A stretch of DNA of 64,000 bases from Callorhinus ursinus (Eukaryota; Chordata; Mammalia; Carnivora; Otariidae), in assembly GCF_003265705.1 (NCBI RefSeq), contig NW_020312858.1, forward strand, positions 5,484,638 to 5,548,637, in the 5' to 3' direction. Below the pieces are notes generated by a model, which did not search any database, was not told where the DNA came from, and saw nothing but the letters and a program-made list of their open reading frames with translations. The position numbers and the translations under genes are program-made. This document shows positions 45,305-57,835 of the stretch, piece by piece. Position 1 is the first letter of the stretch, and each line of letters opens with the position of its first letter.

Positions 45305-45724
45305 GTACACTAGGTATTCTTTTGTGTCTGGCTGAATTTGCCCAGCATGAGGCCTTTGGGATTCATCTGTGTTGCTACATGCATTAGTATTGTGTTCCTT
45401 TTTCATAGCCAAGTAGTATTCCGTGATATAAATATCCCACAGTTTAGCCAACGCAATTTATTTTTTAACAGGAGAATTGTTTCAGCACATTTCCCTCTAA
45501 TGTATGTCTTTTGTGTCATCCCAGCGACAGAGCAGACAGCCAGCCCTACTCAGCAGGCAGCTTCAGAACTATACTCGAACGTCTAATCATCCTAAAGTGT
45601 ACATAAGACACATTATACTTCCTGAAATGAGTTCTTAAACATCAGATTAAAGTAGTAGCACATTATTTTTATCTCAGCGGATGCAGGCAAATCCATGATG
45701 TCAGAGGGATCTCATCCACGGCTT

Positions 45725-45925
45725 TGGTTACAAATAACGTAGTGATTACACTGGCTTTGGTGTCAGGGGCTCTGGATCTGAGTCTCACTTGCTGTGTGAT
45801 CTTGGGCAGGTCACTAAAACTCTCTGAGTCTCATTTTCTTCACCCAGGAAGTGAGGCTAACAATCCCTTCCCTAAGGGTTGCTTGAAGACTGAATGAACT
45901 CCTGAGCTCAGCGTGTTCCCAGCAG
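45725..45925 (+). repeat. MIR element
   Basis: GGTGTCAGGGGCTCTGGATC, GCTGTGTGATCTTGGGCAGG and TCTCTGAGTCTCATTTTCTT are clear MIR segments. Confidence 0.8.
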
Positions 45926-47147
45926 CTGGAGAAAGTGAGGACTCAGGAAGCATTCGCTGCTATGATTTGTCCCACTCGGCAGCCGTCAAACGCCAGAGCC
46001 TCTCTCGTGATAGGACAGCAAAAGTGGATTTCTAGGCCACAGAGAGTAGAGAATGAGCTTTCTGCCCTGCCTGGCGTGATAGCAGAGACCAAGGAGCGGG
46101 GCAGCCGAGATCAATTAGCCCGAAGCGATCCCAACAGAAGGGGTGTTGGGGTGGCTCATAAAACACTCTCTGAATTGAGGGATCCAAAGTCCTCCCAGGC
46201 TACACAAGTCCTGCACGTTTGACCATTTCTGTTTGTTATTTTGTTCCATCTGAATGGGGGGGGAAGTGCACTTTGTCACAATCACTTCTAAGAAAGGCTA
46301 CATTTCAATCTCATAATCTAGGAACCCCTCCTTTATGATAGATACTAATTTAATACTTTTCCTCTAAGGAAGCTGAGGAAATGCCCAACCCGAATCACCA
46401 CCACTCACTTTCTTTCAGAGTTCCTTCCTTCTGAAAGAAGTACTTTTCAACTTTGAAGTCCTCAGGAATTGTTTTTTGGCATAATTTATCCTCTCTGTCC
46501 CAAGCGGCTTTGAAATGTTCCTAATTTCTCTCAGATGATGATCTTTTTTGGATTTTAAAGACAAAGAAAGCATCTATAGTTTCACTTTGAAGCTCTTCAG
46601 AAAAAAATTCCTAGGACACTTACCATGTGGTGAAGAAATTTAAAACACAAGATAAGTTCAAATTCGGGAACAGGGCTATCCGTTGGACCCACTAACAGCC
46701 ACAGGACAGGGAGGGCCATTTACGACGACGGGCCGTGGCCTCCCAGCCTCCGAACATTGTTCCTCCCAGCCACGGGTGTTCTAGAGAAGTCACCTCACCT
46801 CCTGCACACTTCATCTGCACCCCACTTCCAAAGCCCTGGGAAGTTCCTTCAGGAGGTACACTGTGTCGTGCCAAGAACATAACAGAGGCCATTTGAGGTC
46901 TTTCCTTTCCTTACACAACTTCATTATTACCAGAACCAAAAGATGTGCCCAACTCTCAGACTCCCTTCAGTGCCACTCAGTGCGCCGTACCTTCCAGATG
47001 CATTGTCATAGACGTGGTAGCACATTCAACTCAATCCCACTTTACTGTCATTTTTTTTTTTTTTGCAGGTGTATTTTTACAACCCTGCATAAGGCCATCA
47101 GTCCCAGTTGGCTCATCAAAATCCATGAGGCCCAAGAACCTCTTTTT

Positions 47148-47346
47148 TTTAAAGATTTATTTATTTATTTATTTATTTGACAGAGAGAGAGAATGAGAGA
47201 TAGAGAGCACGAGAGGGAAGAGGGTCAGGGGGAGAAGCAGACTCCCCGCTGAGCAGGGAGCCCGATGTGGGACTCGATCCCGGGACTCCAGGATCCTGAC
47301 CTGAGCCGAAGGCAGTCGCTTAACCAACTGAGCCACCCAGGCGCCC
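47148..47346 (-). mobile_element. CanSINE, antisense, with target-site duplication
   Basis: T-tail with ATTTATTTATTTATTTATTT, GACAGAGAGAGAGAATGAGA variant body and head GAGCCACCCAGGCGCCC. CAAGAACCTCTTTTT flanks it at 47133-47147 and 47347-47361. The body differs from the other copies (GAATGAGAGATAGAGAGCAC), suggesting another subfamily. Confidence 0.93.
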
Positions 47347-47729
47347 CAAGAACCTCTTTTTAATTAAACCTCCTGGAGGAGAGCTGCCCTCCCTGCTTCC
47401 CAACTCCAGGTGCGCTCCTACAGCAAGGCTCCATGCAGGGTGGGCAGGGCCCTAGACTGAGGGCGCTGGTTGCCTCCAGCCAGACAGGAGGCGCCGGCAG
47501 CAGAGAGCGTCTTGGGTGAGACTCAGATCTGCCTGGTTCCAGGGGAGAGAGCTTGGTGCAGGGAGCCGCCGGAGAGCTGGGGCCAGCAGCCGTGGGTGGT
47601 CTGGGAGGACGTGCAGAATCCTTCCCTGTCCCTTCTGAGGCACCTGCAGGCACAGCCAGCCTGTCCATTGGACCTGAGGCCCGGGGCGGTTAGAGCTGCA
47701 AGAATGCTTAGGGACAGACTTCCCTCTCA

Positions 47730-48478
47730 GCACAGCTTTGGCTGCGACCCCTAAGTTTCGGTACGTTGTGTTTTTGTTTTCGTTTGTCTCAGGATGTTCT
47801 TCAAATTCCCTTCTGATTTCCTGTTTGACCCAGTGGTTGTTCATGAGCGTACTAGCTCGTCTCCACATATTTGTGAATTTTCTCATTTCCTTACTGTTAC
47901 TGATTTCTAGCTCCATTCCACTGTGCTTGGAAAAGATACTTGGAATGATTTCAGATGGATGGATAAAGAAAACGTGGTATATGTATATGCAATGGAGTAT
48001 CACTCAGCCACGAGAAAGGAGGAAATCCTGCCATTTGCAACAACATGGACAACATCGGAGAGCATTGTGCTAAGGGAAATAAGCCGTAATACAATACGAC
48101 TTCATGTACACGTGGAATCTAAAAAAAGTTGAACTCCTCAAAGCCCAGAGTAGAGCAGCACTTGCCAGGGGCTGGGGGGGCAGGGGGCGAGGCTGGTCAC
48201 GGGGTACAAAGTTTTGGTTATACAGCACGGATGAGCCCTGCAGACCTGCCGTACAGCACGGTGGCCCTCGTTAACAATACTATATTGTATACTTGACACT
48301 GGCTGAGAGGGTCGATCCTGAGTGTTCTCACACAAAAAACCCACAAACAGCTGTGAAGAGAGGGATGTGTTCATCAGCCTGATTGCAGCGATCACCCCGT
48401 CACGACCAGAACATCACCTCGTGCACTTAAATTTGTACCATTCTTATCCGTCAATTATTCCTCAATAAGGCTGAGGAA
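47730..48478. mobile_element. L1 with inverted 5' segment
   Basis: 47730-47948 is reverse-complement L1 ORF2 text (CGACCCCTAAGTTTCGGTAC, GACCCAGTGGTTGTTCATGA, TTGGAAAAGATACTTGGAAT). 47949-48478 is forward L1 3' region (GGATGGATAAAGAAAACGTG, ATGGAGTATCACTCAGCCAC, AAATTTGTACCATTCTTATC, TCAATAAGGCTG). The two join near 47948 as expected from twin priming. Confidence 0.7.
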
Positions 48479-49440
48479 CGTGGAACTTAATAAGATGTAT
48501 ATGGACATTCTGGAGGGAAAAAAGGGCAAAGAGAAGAGATGGAGCACCGGAGGGAACTAGCAGTCAGGAGAAAGCCCGCAAACCGGTCAGAGCCTCGGGA
48601 GGAGACAGACCACAGACTCACACAATGGAACAAAGAAAACAATAAGGGCATTAAAAAAAAAAAAATTAGATGCAAAAGAAAATCCTTTCCTGAACAGGGA
48701 AGCACGATTTTAAATTTAACATGAACTAGAGGAGAGGATGGGGAGCTGGGAGCAGGTGAAAGAGATCACGTAAAACCCGAGGCAAAAATGGAAGAAGACA
48801 GAACTCGTGTGGAAGAAAACCAGAGCCTAGGAGGGCAGAGACCCAGGGGACATGATATGTGAAGCCTAAAAAGCCTACAAGGGGAGAGAAAACCCAGGAA
48901 ACCGAGGAGAAGCAATAACTTTAAAACAAGAAAGAAAATTTGCCGTGGTTCAAAGGAAGACTCTGGTTTGCAAGGGCTCGTTGTGTTCCAGGCAGGAGTG
49001 ATGGAAAAAAAGCAGACATCTAGGCACGGCCTGGGAAGAGTCCTGAATTCCATGATTAAAGGGAAAACTCTTACAAGCTTCTCGAGGGAGGGAATGCATT
49101 ACATGGGAGGAAAAGAGAATCAAACGGAAACCACACATCTCCTTGGCAAAGCGAGAAAAGAGAAAAGCAGCCTATGCTGGCCAAGGTGCCCTTCGCCTCA
49201 TGGGGACACAAAAGATGCCCGGCTCCAGGGAGGTTCCCTGGACAGGGGGAAACACCAGAGAAAGGAACCTAATCGGGCAATAATCAAATCCGACTGCAGA
49301 CAAGGGAAATGAAGAAGAGGAAGCCGTCACCCGATAGTGAGCCGAGAGCCTACCAATTCATGTGTAGTTAGCTCCAAATGGGTAAGGAGAGATGAGATGG
49401 AGTTTGAGTTATAAACACCAAATAAGCTTTAAAAAAATTT
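48479..49440 (+). other. A-rich degenerate sequence, possibly L1-derived
   Basis: Purine-rich text with phrases such as AGTCCTGAATTCCATGATTA and GGGAAAACTCTTACAAGCTT resembles the 5'/ORF region of old L1s. No intact frame. Assignment tentative. Confidence 0.35.
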
Positions 49441-49639
49441 TTTTTAAAAAAGAAGAGAGATGTAATAACACCGACTGATAGCTTGCAGCTAAAAGTGCTA
49501 TTAAATAGAACTTCTTGAAATTCCAGAAAAGCCACGAAAAGGGAAGGTCAGCACGAGTGGAGGTCGACCTAGAGTGGAGCTTCCAGAATGGGAAGGGAAA
49601 AGAAGAATGACCAGCATCTATTGTCACTTGTTCCAATCA

Positions 49640-51076
49640 TTTCTTTCTTTTTTTTTTAATTAAAAAAATCTTTTATTACGGAAACTTCTAAACACACGCT
49701 ACAAGAGAGGGAACACCACAAGGAATCTCTGTGGACCCAAAGCTAAGGTTCATTACTCATTTTTTTCCCCAAAAAAAGCCAGGAAAACCTTGATTGTCTC
49801 AGAACTCTGTGACCTTTCAGTTTTTATTTTTCCTAGCAATTTACTTAGAATTCGCACACTTTTGTAGAGCTCAGCACTCGTCCTTACTGATGAAAAGGCT
49901 TTTTCTCCCTGAGTTCTTCCAATCTCCGGCAACCCCTGAATGATGCCTCCACAAAAAGACTGACGAGACATGCTCTCTTCCTGGTAAACTTTTTAGCTTT
50001 CCCACCGCTCATTTTTTTTTTATGGTCGACAAACTGGCAAAAGTCACAAAATGCAAAATCTCTCTCATTACCAAGACTCTGAAAAATCCTATCATTTGCA
50101 CAGAACTTGTGTTTTTTGATGCGTTACATCGGCCAGCATTCACTCAGGAAGCGGCACCTGGCTCAGAATGGTAGCACGCCCTCCCGCACTCGGACTTGGG
50201 TGCCAGGTGTTAGTGATTCTGGAAAAGCACATACCATCACTTAATCAGCTGGGCAGCCTCGAGATTCCTGGGGAGTGGGGGTGGGGGGAATGACAACAGG
50301 CTGTATTTAAATAATCACAACTACTAAGAAAGAACCCACAGCCAACTTGGGCCAAGACCTTGGAAACTGAAGAGTAGGAGATGTTTGCCAGTACGGTGAG
50401 AAGCAAGCCGGGCAGGTGGGCAGGCTGGTGACACGGGCCAGGTGGGAAGGGCACAGGGAAACGCCAGTCGGGTTGTTCCCAAATATTTATGTTTTCCTCC
50501 GTTGTTTCTTTTCTTTCTCATTGAAAATGGGTGATTTTTTTTTTTTTTTAACGTTGCCGCAAGACAAAGAGGAGAGCCATGCTTTATAATATACGTAACC
50601 AGGTGAGGTAATTTTGGAAGGCCCTGTCATGCTTCTGCTGATCCTAAATTTCTTTTCGTGCAGGAAACTGGGTCCAGGAGCACCCAGTCCCTACTCCGCG
50701 CAGTCCTCCCCTCCCTCCCCCGATCTGCCCTTACAGCCCTGGATAAGCCCCGTGAGCCATGGTTTTGCCCCCACCTTCAGACTAGGGTGTCTCTGCCACA
50801 GACACTGTGGTCGAGCCTTGGCTCGACCTTGGGCTCCAATTTCTCCTTGGACTCCTCTAAGTACCCTTCCAACTCCACCCCACCTCTCCACCTCACCTGC
50901 CATGTGGCACCAGAGGCCCGGACCAGCAGGTGGGAGCCCTTTCTGCTTCCTGCCACCACCACCCCCCCCGCCCCCGCCCCCTGCCACACCTGCAGGTGCT
51001 CAGCTTCCGCGCCCTTCCGGGCCATCCCCCTCCTCCCACCCCTCCTCCCTTGGGCCTAGGTTCCACCACCATCACC
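49640..51076. other. Intergenic up to the assembly gap
   Basis: 49645-49990 looks like old antisense LINE text (TTTTATTACGGAAACTTCTA). From 50690 the + strand becomes C-rich. The 265-codon frame spanning the gap is a low-complexity Pro/Ser artefact. Confidence 0.5.
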
Positions 51077-51176
51077 NNNNNNNNNNNNNNNNNNNNNNNN
51101 NNNNNNNNNNNNNNNNNNNNNNNNNNNNNNNNNNNNNNNNNNNNNNNNNNNNNNNNNNNNNNNNNNNNNNNNNNNN
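51077..51176. other. Assembly gap (100 N)
   Basis: Exactly 100 N, the usual placeholder for a gap of unknown size. It lies inside a C-rich stretch (50690-51250) that is G-rich on the minus strand. Confidence 0.98.
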
Positions 51177-54100
51177 CTTGTCTTGGCTGGAGTCTCTCTC
51201 CCCCTCCCCCACCCTCTGCCCCCTCCGCCCGCCCCCCTCCACCCAGCCCTGCTGCTCTTCTGAGCACATCTTTCTGCTCTCCTTCACTGCCTCTTCTTCC
51301 TTAGTTCTCGCCTTAATGTCCCCAGCTTCCTTTCTACACCACACAAACTCCTTGGGATACCTCTTCGTTCCCATGGCCTTGGCTTTGGCCAATGAATTAA
51401 CTTCTCTCTAAATTCAGGTAAACCAGACAGGGCAGGTTTTGAAACTCCCATTTGTTTTCGGCACAAAAACTTCTTTTTTGGTCTTTATTGCCCCCCTGGG
51501 TTAAGAGTCATTCAGTCCATTCTGGGGAGCGTGACCCCCGTCCAGGGCAGAATGTAGACATCTCCCACCTCTTCCTGGGAGTGCCACGTGCCGGGCCCTG
51601 GGATGTCTAAAGTCCGAGCTCTCAAGGTGAGGAAAAGGACTTTTTCTCTTGCTGCCAACTTGAGTCCCAGATACAGTAGGCCCTATTGAGGCTCTTCCTA
51701 ATTATGGGAAAAGGAGGAGGAGGTTTGGGGGAGGAGAGGGGGAGGGCCCCTGGGCAGGAAGCCTGGAGAGACCAGGGAGAGAGGAGGAAGGATGAGGACC
51801 TGCCAGGACCCGCAGCTGAAAGGGGGGTTGGTGGTGGAGCAGCTGTCTGGGAGGTGCCCGGTGGGGGGACAAGGGGCAGCAGGGGCACTCAGGGCCTCCG
51901 CCAGCTACCCAGACAACCTGGGCCTCTGGGAGGAAAGAGGCGACAGGTACCACGAGTCGGCCCCTTCCCTGTGGCTCTGGTAGGAACCCTTAGACCCCAG
52001 TGGAGTGGTATGTGTGGGGCAGACCTCCTGACCTTGCCCTCGAGGGCCCACCGAGCACGTCCCAGCTCCCCAAGCTGAGAAAGGGCTGTGGACAAATGGG
52101 ACACCCCAACTACATGCATATCATGGACAATCCGTCTCCTCCAGGGTATCTGCAGGCACCTCCAATTCGGCATGGCTTCCCTCCAAACTTGTGCCTCCCG
52201 TCTTTCCTTGTCTCTGCACAAAGGACCACCCCACACTGGAAACCTAGAGGCATCCTGTAGCCCCTCGAAAGCCACCAGGGTTTCCCCGTTCTCCTAATGT
52301 TTCTGGACACTTTCCACTCACTTCCGTCTTCGCCTCCATGGCATCAGTCCCTACCAGCCCCCAGGCACCAGCGCAGCCTCCTAACCAGAACTAAGGCCCC
52401 TTTCCTTGGCCCCCACCCTCCCCATCATCCACCCAGGCACTCCACGAGGTAGCTGAAGGGACAATGGGGCCCTTGGCCAGACAGAGACACAGGAGGAGGA
52501 AGCGTGAGGGAAAGAGGAGCTGGGATTGCAGATGCATTCAGGGGACAGTGATAGGCACTGGGATGGCACAGTGGGGGTGGAGGTTGCCCTCCTCCCAGCA
52601 CAGCCCTGGGGGGGGGGGTGAGGGAAGGAGGGATAAAGTCACACCATGGGAGCCTCCTGCCTGCCCTTTCCCAAAGGAACTGAGGCCAACGCCAGTGTAG
52701 CCAGGAATGTGGGAGTCCCTGGCTGCAGAGGCTCAGCTGGGGAAGACCCCATGGGTCCCCTTGTGGGTGGCAAGAGCAAGTGGGTGGGCTGCTCTGGGGA
52801 ATCAGAGTAGTCAGGCTATGGCAGGGAGCCCTCTGAATAGATGCCAGATATATGGCCTTGCACCAAGTGTGAGATGGGCGGGGAGACAGGCGTGGGACCC
52901 TGCCGGGGTGTGAGTCCACACTGTGACCTTGGCCCTGACCCATCCTTCTAGCCAGCCCATGAAAGCCTGGCAGCCCTTCTTCCAAATGCATGCCCTCTCT
53001 CCTCACCAGCCATCTCTTGCCTTGTTTCCTGCACCAGCCTCCCCAGTGTATCCTCCTCGTGGCTCTAGAGTGACTAAAACCTACAGTTCACCATTCAGCA
53101 AACAGAGACAGGAGGCGTCCCCCACCTCAGCGACTGTCTGTCGGAAGGGGGGCTCTACTCAGAGACAGTGACAGGGCCGTGTAGGAACTGGCGGGTGAGT
53201 AGACTCACGGGGCCTGAAGTCTAAGCATCTCTGTGCACACCTCCCCAGTCAGCCTACACACTGGCCTTCCCCACCCCACAAATACCCCTCAGTCTCCTTG
53301 CCCCCCTCCCCAGGCCCCTTTCCTGACCCCCTCCTGGGACTTCTACCAACTTGCAGCCACCTCTGTGTTCCCACCCCAGCCCCCCACCCCCCGGTCTTGG
53401 GTGCCTTGAGCACAGCCTGGGACCCACCTGCCCGTGCTTCTAGCACCGAGCGGTAACCTGCAAATGTCCCAGAGATTTAAGGAATTAAGGCAGAGCAGGT
53501 CTGAGATAAGGACATTGTCTGGGTGGAGGTCAGGTTCTGCCTATCCAAGCATGAGTTTGCCATGGCAACGACCTGCCTCCCCACCCCTGGCCCCCGCCCG
53601 GGTGCAGGGTGACCCCCTTCCCCGGGCCCATCGCATGCCTGCCTCCTCTGTTACCAGCTCGTAATCCTGTGTGGTTTTTACTCCTGTGCTTATGAATAGA
53701 AGAGCCAGAGGACAGCAGGGTGAGCCCTTTCCAGGGCCCTATGGGCCCCCGACCCTTGCAGGGAGCAGCTCCCAGCCTCCCCTGGAACCCCCCGGCTGTG
53801 CCACCACTCACGTTAGCACCTGCCGGCACGGAGGCCTCCCCGTCAAGGCTCTGCCTGACTGGCTGCCTTGGAGCAGGCACAGGGGATGCAGACCCCTGTC
53901 CTGGACAGCTCGTGAAGCCCCCTCCCCCACACTTGCCCACACACGGTCATCCCTGCCCCAGGCCTGATGTCTGGTCTCCCCTCTGCCTGGGACCTTCTAA
54001 ACCCTTCCCACACACATGGCCCCCAAATCGGCCATCAGGGCGGGTCAGCTTTCTGTCCTGAAAGCTTCTGGAATCCACCCCTGCCATCCGCCTCGGATCC

Positions 54101-54229
54101 TTGTCAGCCTTGTGGCTAACGGTGGCAGCCACGGCCTCCCTGGCGCCCGGCCTCCAGGGCCCGCTCTGTGGAGCAGCAGCAGCTAGGGGACATTTTTCAA
54201 GACTATTCGTTGTGTGTTGTTACCTTGGT
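51177..54229. other. Intergenic, GC-rich, no gene called
   Basis: Contains G-runs (52609, 51700-51760) and long accidental open frames on both strands. A possible L2 piece lies at 53960-54010 (CTCTGCCTGGGACCTTCTAA). No gene-like structure. Confidence 0.5.
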
Positions 54230-54420
54230 GTTAGGTCCAGAGCCTTCACTGGAGTATCCAAGGCTCCTCTTGTCTGGCCCCTGCTAACCTTTCGTGGGGC
54301 CTGCACCCCACCCCTGATCCAGAGCTCGTGGTATTCCCCAAGCACACCAGGCCGTCTCCTGCCTCGATGCCCCATGCAGACCATGCCTACCACTTGGGAT
54401 GCTTTCTCCCCACAGGTGAG
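54230..54420 (+). repeat. L2 LINE fragment
   Basis: GGCTCCTCTTGTCTGGCCCC, ACCATGCCTACCACTTGGGA and TGCTTTCTCCCCACAGG resemble the L2 region encoding the end of ORF2. Confidence 0.5.
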
Positions 54421-55204
54421 CTACAGTGTTGCTTGATTGGGGAAACATCTCTGACCCTTTCTCCCCACCCCAGACACATCTCCCTGGGCCTCAAGACCCC
54501 ATACCTCCTGAGGCTCCTGGACCATAAACAGTATCACGTGCATCATTCTTCTCTGTTTGCGGGTCTGTCTCCTGTCTTGAGTCAGGTTCCCGAGCAGCAG
54601 AGCTGGAGACAGGGATTCAGGACCATGCAATTTACTAGGGAGGGCTCTCAGGGGACACACATGGGGCGGGGTGGGGGGGCAGAGGAAAGAGGAGGGGACG
54701 AGCAAAGCAAGAATGTGATCTCAGGGGGCATCTGGATGTGGCCTGAGCCAGGGGGCTCTGGAACCTGACTGTGCTGCAGAGCTGTCCCCCTGAGGTGAGG
54801 AGACCAGGCTTCTGTGTCCTTGTATAGCCCATCATTGGCTCTGAGTGGGGAGGGTGTGTAACTTTCCTGGGAGATGGCTGTCCTCAGCCAGGGGCAATTT
54901 GCAGGAGGGGTGGTCATGAGCATTTGCAGTTGTCACTCCCACAGGGGGAAGATGCTGGATGCACAGGCTGGGTAAAGGAGGTCTGGCAGGGTACCAACAG
55001 CATCTGCCATACCCCCTGGTCAAGTGGGACCTCTGACAGATATAAACTATGTGGGTTCTTGGCCCATCCTGCACTGACCTACCCTAAGCCCACAGCTGCC
55101 CTGCTGACCCTGGAGGCAGTCCTGCCCATGGCAGTCTCGATTTCAGTGAGTAGAAAGAAGTCCAGACACCCACCCTCTACCCAGGGAGGGACTCCGAGTC
55201 CTAC

Positions 55205-55390
55205 CCCCTCACTAAGGGTCCCGTAGATGCCCGACCTTGCAGATGGGAGCTTTAACCAATGTTCCCATTTAGTCCTCAGAGTTACCATTTTACAGATGGG
55301 AAGACAGAGGCTCAAAGGGGTAAAGTGACTCCACGAAGGTCAAGCAACTCGTGAGCAGAGGAGCTGGGACTGAAACCCAGATCTGAGTGA
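55205..55390 (+). repeat. MIR element
   Basis: CCATTTTACAGATGGGAAGA, AGGCTCAAAGGGGTAAAGTG and GAGCTGGGACTGAAACCCAG are classic MIR. Confidence 0.8.
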
Positions 55391-55399
55391 CTCCCTGCC

Positions 55400-57835
55400 T
55401 GGTTTCTTCCCCCAACGTGTGAACGGCCTTGGAGCTAAGCCCTTCCTGCCCACCATAAGAGACTGGCACATCCAGGGCCATCTCTGTGCCCCACAACAGG
55501 GCTCAGCTAAAGTCACGGTCCCTGGGGGCTGCATCTGGTATTTGCAATAGTTGGGAGGCCCATGCATGTGTTTTGCATATAATTTGCATAACGATCGCAT
55601 CTGGTTTGCATGTGTCCGCATTGAGGCCCCATTAGTACAATTTTTAAGTTGCTTCTAAGCAACTCTCACTCAGTAGAAGTGCATCCGGGCTTTGTAGAGT
55701 CCAATTTCCATGATCTCTGGCGTCTCTCCCAGGCCCTCACCTGGAGGACCCACATCTACCCACCCCCCGGGGGCCTGGAGAAGCTCTGCTTCTGCCTTGC
55801 TGGAAGGGGTCACTCCAAACCCCTGCCCGAGAAACACGTATGGGCTTGACAGTAACTGTTTTTGATGGTGTGGGTGTAATCAAAACACCAACTGGGCTTT
55901 GAGCATGCTGGTGTTTATGTTGGGGAGAGAGTGAGCCCCAGGGAAAGATCCTTGCTACACAGAACTTCCAAAGGTGGCCCCTGGTAGGGAGGCTGTGCAC
56001 ACTCAGAAGAAAGGAGATGGGGTGGGGTGGTGGGCAGGGACAAAGGACTGATGGAGTCAGGAGGCCGTATCCTAGGGCTGGTGGCCCCACCAGTTGCCTG
56101 CGGGGTGAGGCATGCCTCTCCCAGTCGCAGGAGGCTCATCTGTGGTGAGAAGGGCTTGTGCCAGAAAATGGGTCATTCCAGTGCTTTCTACTCCTGTCTC
56201 TTTTAGGGGAACTACATTCCATAAAGCGTGGTGAGGCTCTCAATGATCTCATGTGGTGGGCCTGGATAAAGTAGGGAGAACACCCTGCGTGGGGTAGAAG
56301 GAGCCTGGAGAGGGGAGAGGAAACTTCGTGGCCTCAGAGAAATGCACGGAGGTGCGGAAGGGTTGTTCCAGGTGGGCGGAATGCCAAGCACCTGAGTCCC
56401 GTGGGGCCTTACCACCAGGAAAGCCCGCATCTCTGCCACTGCCAGCGACCCACTCTCCCATCTTCTCTACCCCCAGACACCAGTTCTCCCCCTCTGCCCT
56501 AGAAAGCTCACAGAGTAAGGAGGGAGGCTACAGTGTCTGGCGGAGGTCCCCACTCCCGTTCACCCACTGGGCCACAGTGGGGGGGGGGGTCCCTAAATGC
56601 AAGGCTACACTCATCCCTGTCCAGGGTTATCTTGCCTACCTGATGGCATCCTCCGTCATTCCTGAAGATCGAGGTGGCTCATCTGTCACCAAGGGCCAGT
56701 GAAGACTGGGAAAGTATGTTTCTGTCTGTGTGTGTATGGAAGTGGGGTGTGTGTGTGAGAGAGAGACAGACAGACGGAATGTGTCTGCACATGGGCATGC
56801 ACGTCCCCGTGAATAGAAATTGGGATCCTGTGTGTGGCCCCTCAGCCCGCCTCCATCCAGGTGTAGAGAGACTCCAGGCTGAGTTGGGGCCCGGGGCGGG
56901 GGAGGCTGGGGACCGGACTGCCTCCCGCCGCTGTCTCCGCCTTCCCTAGGTTTCCTGTCTGGCAGATGCAAAGTGGCCTCATCATCTGCGGGGGAGACCC
57001 CAGCCTCTGGCGGGACTGGATCCCGCCAAGACCCTGAGCATCAACTCTGCCGCTGTCCTCCCCTCAACCCGCCTCCCCCAGGATGCGGCCCCAGGGCTGG
57101 CTCCCGAAACTGTTCCAGTTAAAGAGGGTTTTTGATGTCAGCCACCTGGGAAGGGGGGAAGTGGGGCCAAACTGTCCTTTTAGCCCCCCCATTATGTGGA
57201 CTTTTCCAAGTTCAGACGGGGTCCAGCCTCCTCCCTCTGAGTCGTGGGCCCCACGTCTGGGCTGGGTAGGGAGTGAGAGGCAGGGCTGGGGCCCCTTGGC
57301 AAAGGACCACAGCTTCTGTAGTGTCGGGGTGGGGGGGCGTGCAGGGGGGCGGGTTCTTGCAGAACTTCCCGGGCAGTGCTGCCAGGCAGTCAGAACCCAG
57401 CCCCGGGGTGAGGAGCCCAGCTCAGTTCACGTCCCACCAGATGTCTCTCACTTTCTAAGCAGTGGTTACAAGGTCAAGAGCATGTTATGGATACCATGTA
57501 TCCTGCCCCCAGCAGACGGACTTCTCTGTTAAAGGCCGGAGAATATAAAAGCACATTCAGTGAATTTGTGGCAGAGGACGAAAGCCTGTCTTCGACATCC
57601 TTTACAAGCATCAGAAACCCATTGGTGTTAGCTCAAGGGAGGTGGGTCATTGGAAGCAGACAGGGGAAGCCAATTACCAAAAGGCTCCTCCCACACCTCT
57701 CCCAGAGCACCATAGCCCCTAGACGCGGCCCTACTCTCCTCTGGCAAACTCCCTTGTTTAGCCTTCCCATTAGTCCCACATAACTATGGCTACAGCACGC
57801 CAGGGTCTGTCCCTTCACCAGCCCTCAGGGACCCT
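55400..57835. other. Intergenic, no gene called
   Basis: Unique-looking moderately GC-rich DNA, with an AATTTGCATAACG/GGTTTGCATGTG cluster near 55577-55610 and a mixed (TG)n/(GA)n/(CAGA)n simple repeat at 56735-56775. No exon-like structure recognised. Confidence 0.5.

Larger units (their letters stand above)
44274..45480 (-). mobile_element. LINE-derived block with LTR and SINE nested in it
   Basis: Sequence at 44274-44700 (GAAAAATTTCAAACATACGG, GAACACCCATATAAACCCAC, GTGAAATTGACATACAATGA) and at 45060-45110 / 45305-45480 (TCTTTTGTGTCTGGCTGAAT, CCAAGTAGTATTCCGTGATA) reads as one old LINE-type 3' region in antisense. It is interrupted by a MaLR LTR and then a CanSINE. Confidence 0.5.

Noticed and set aside
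47738..48073. 111-codon frame with hydrophobic stretches
   Set aside because: Formed across the junction of the inverted L1 pieces.
50614..51411. 265-codon open frame spanning the N gap
   Set aside because: Runs through unknown bases and consists of Pro/Ser low complexity from a C-rich tract.
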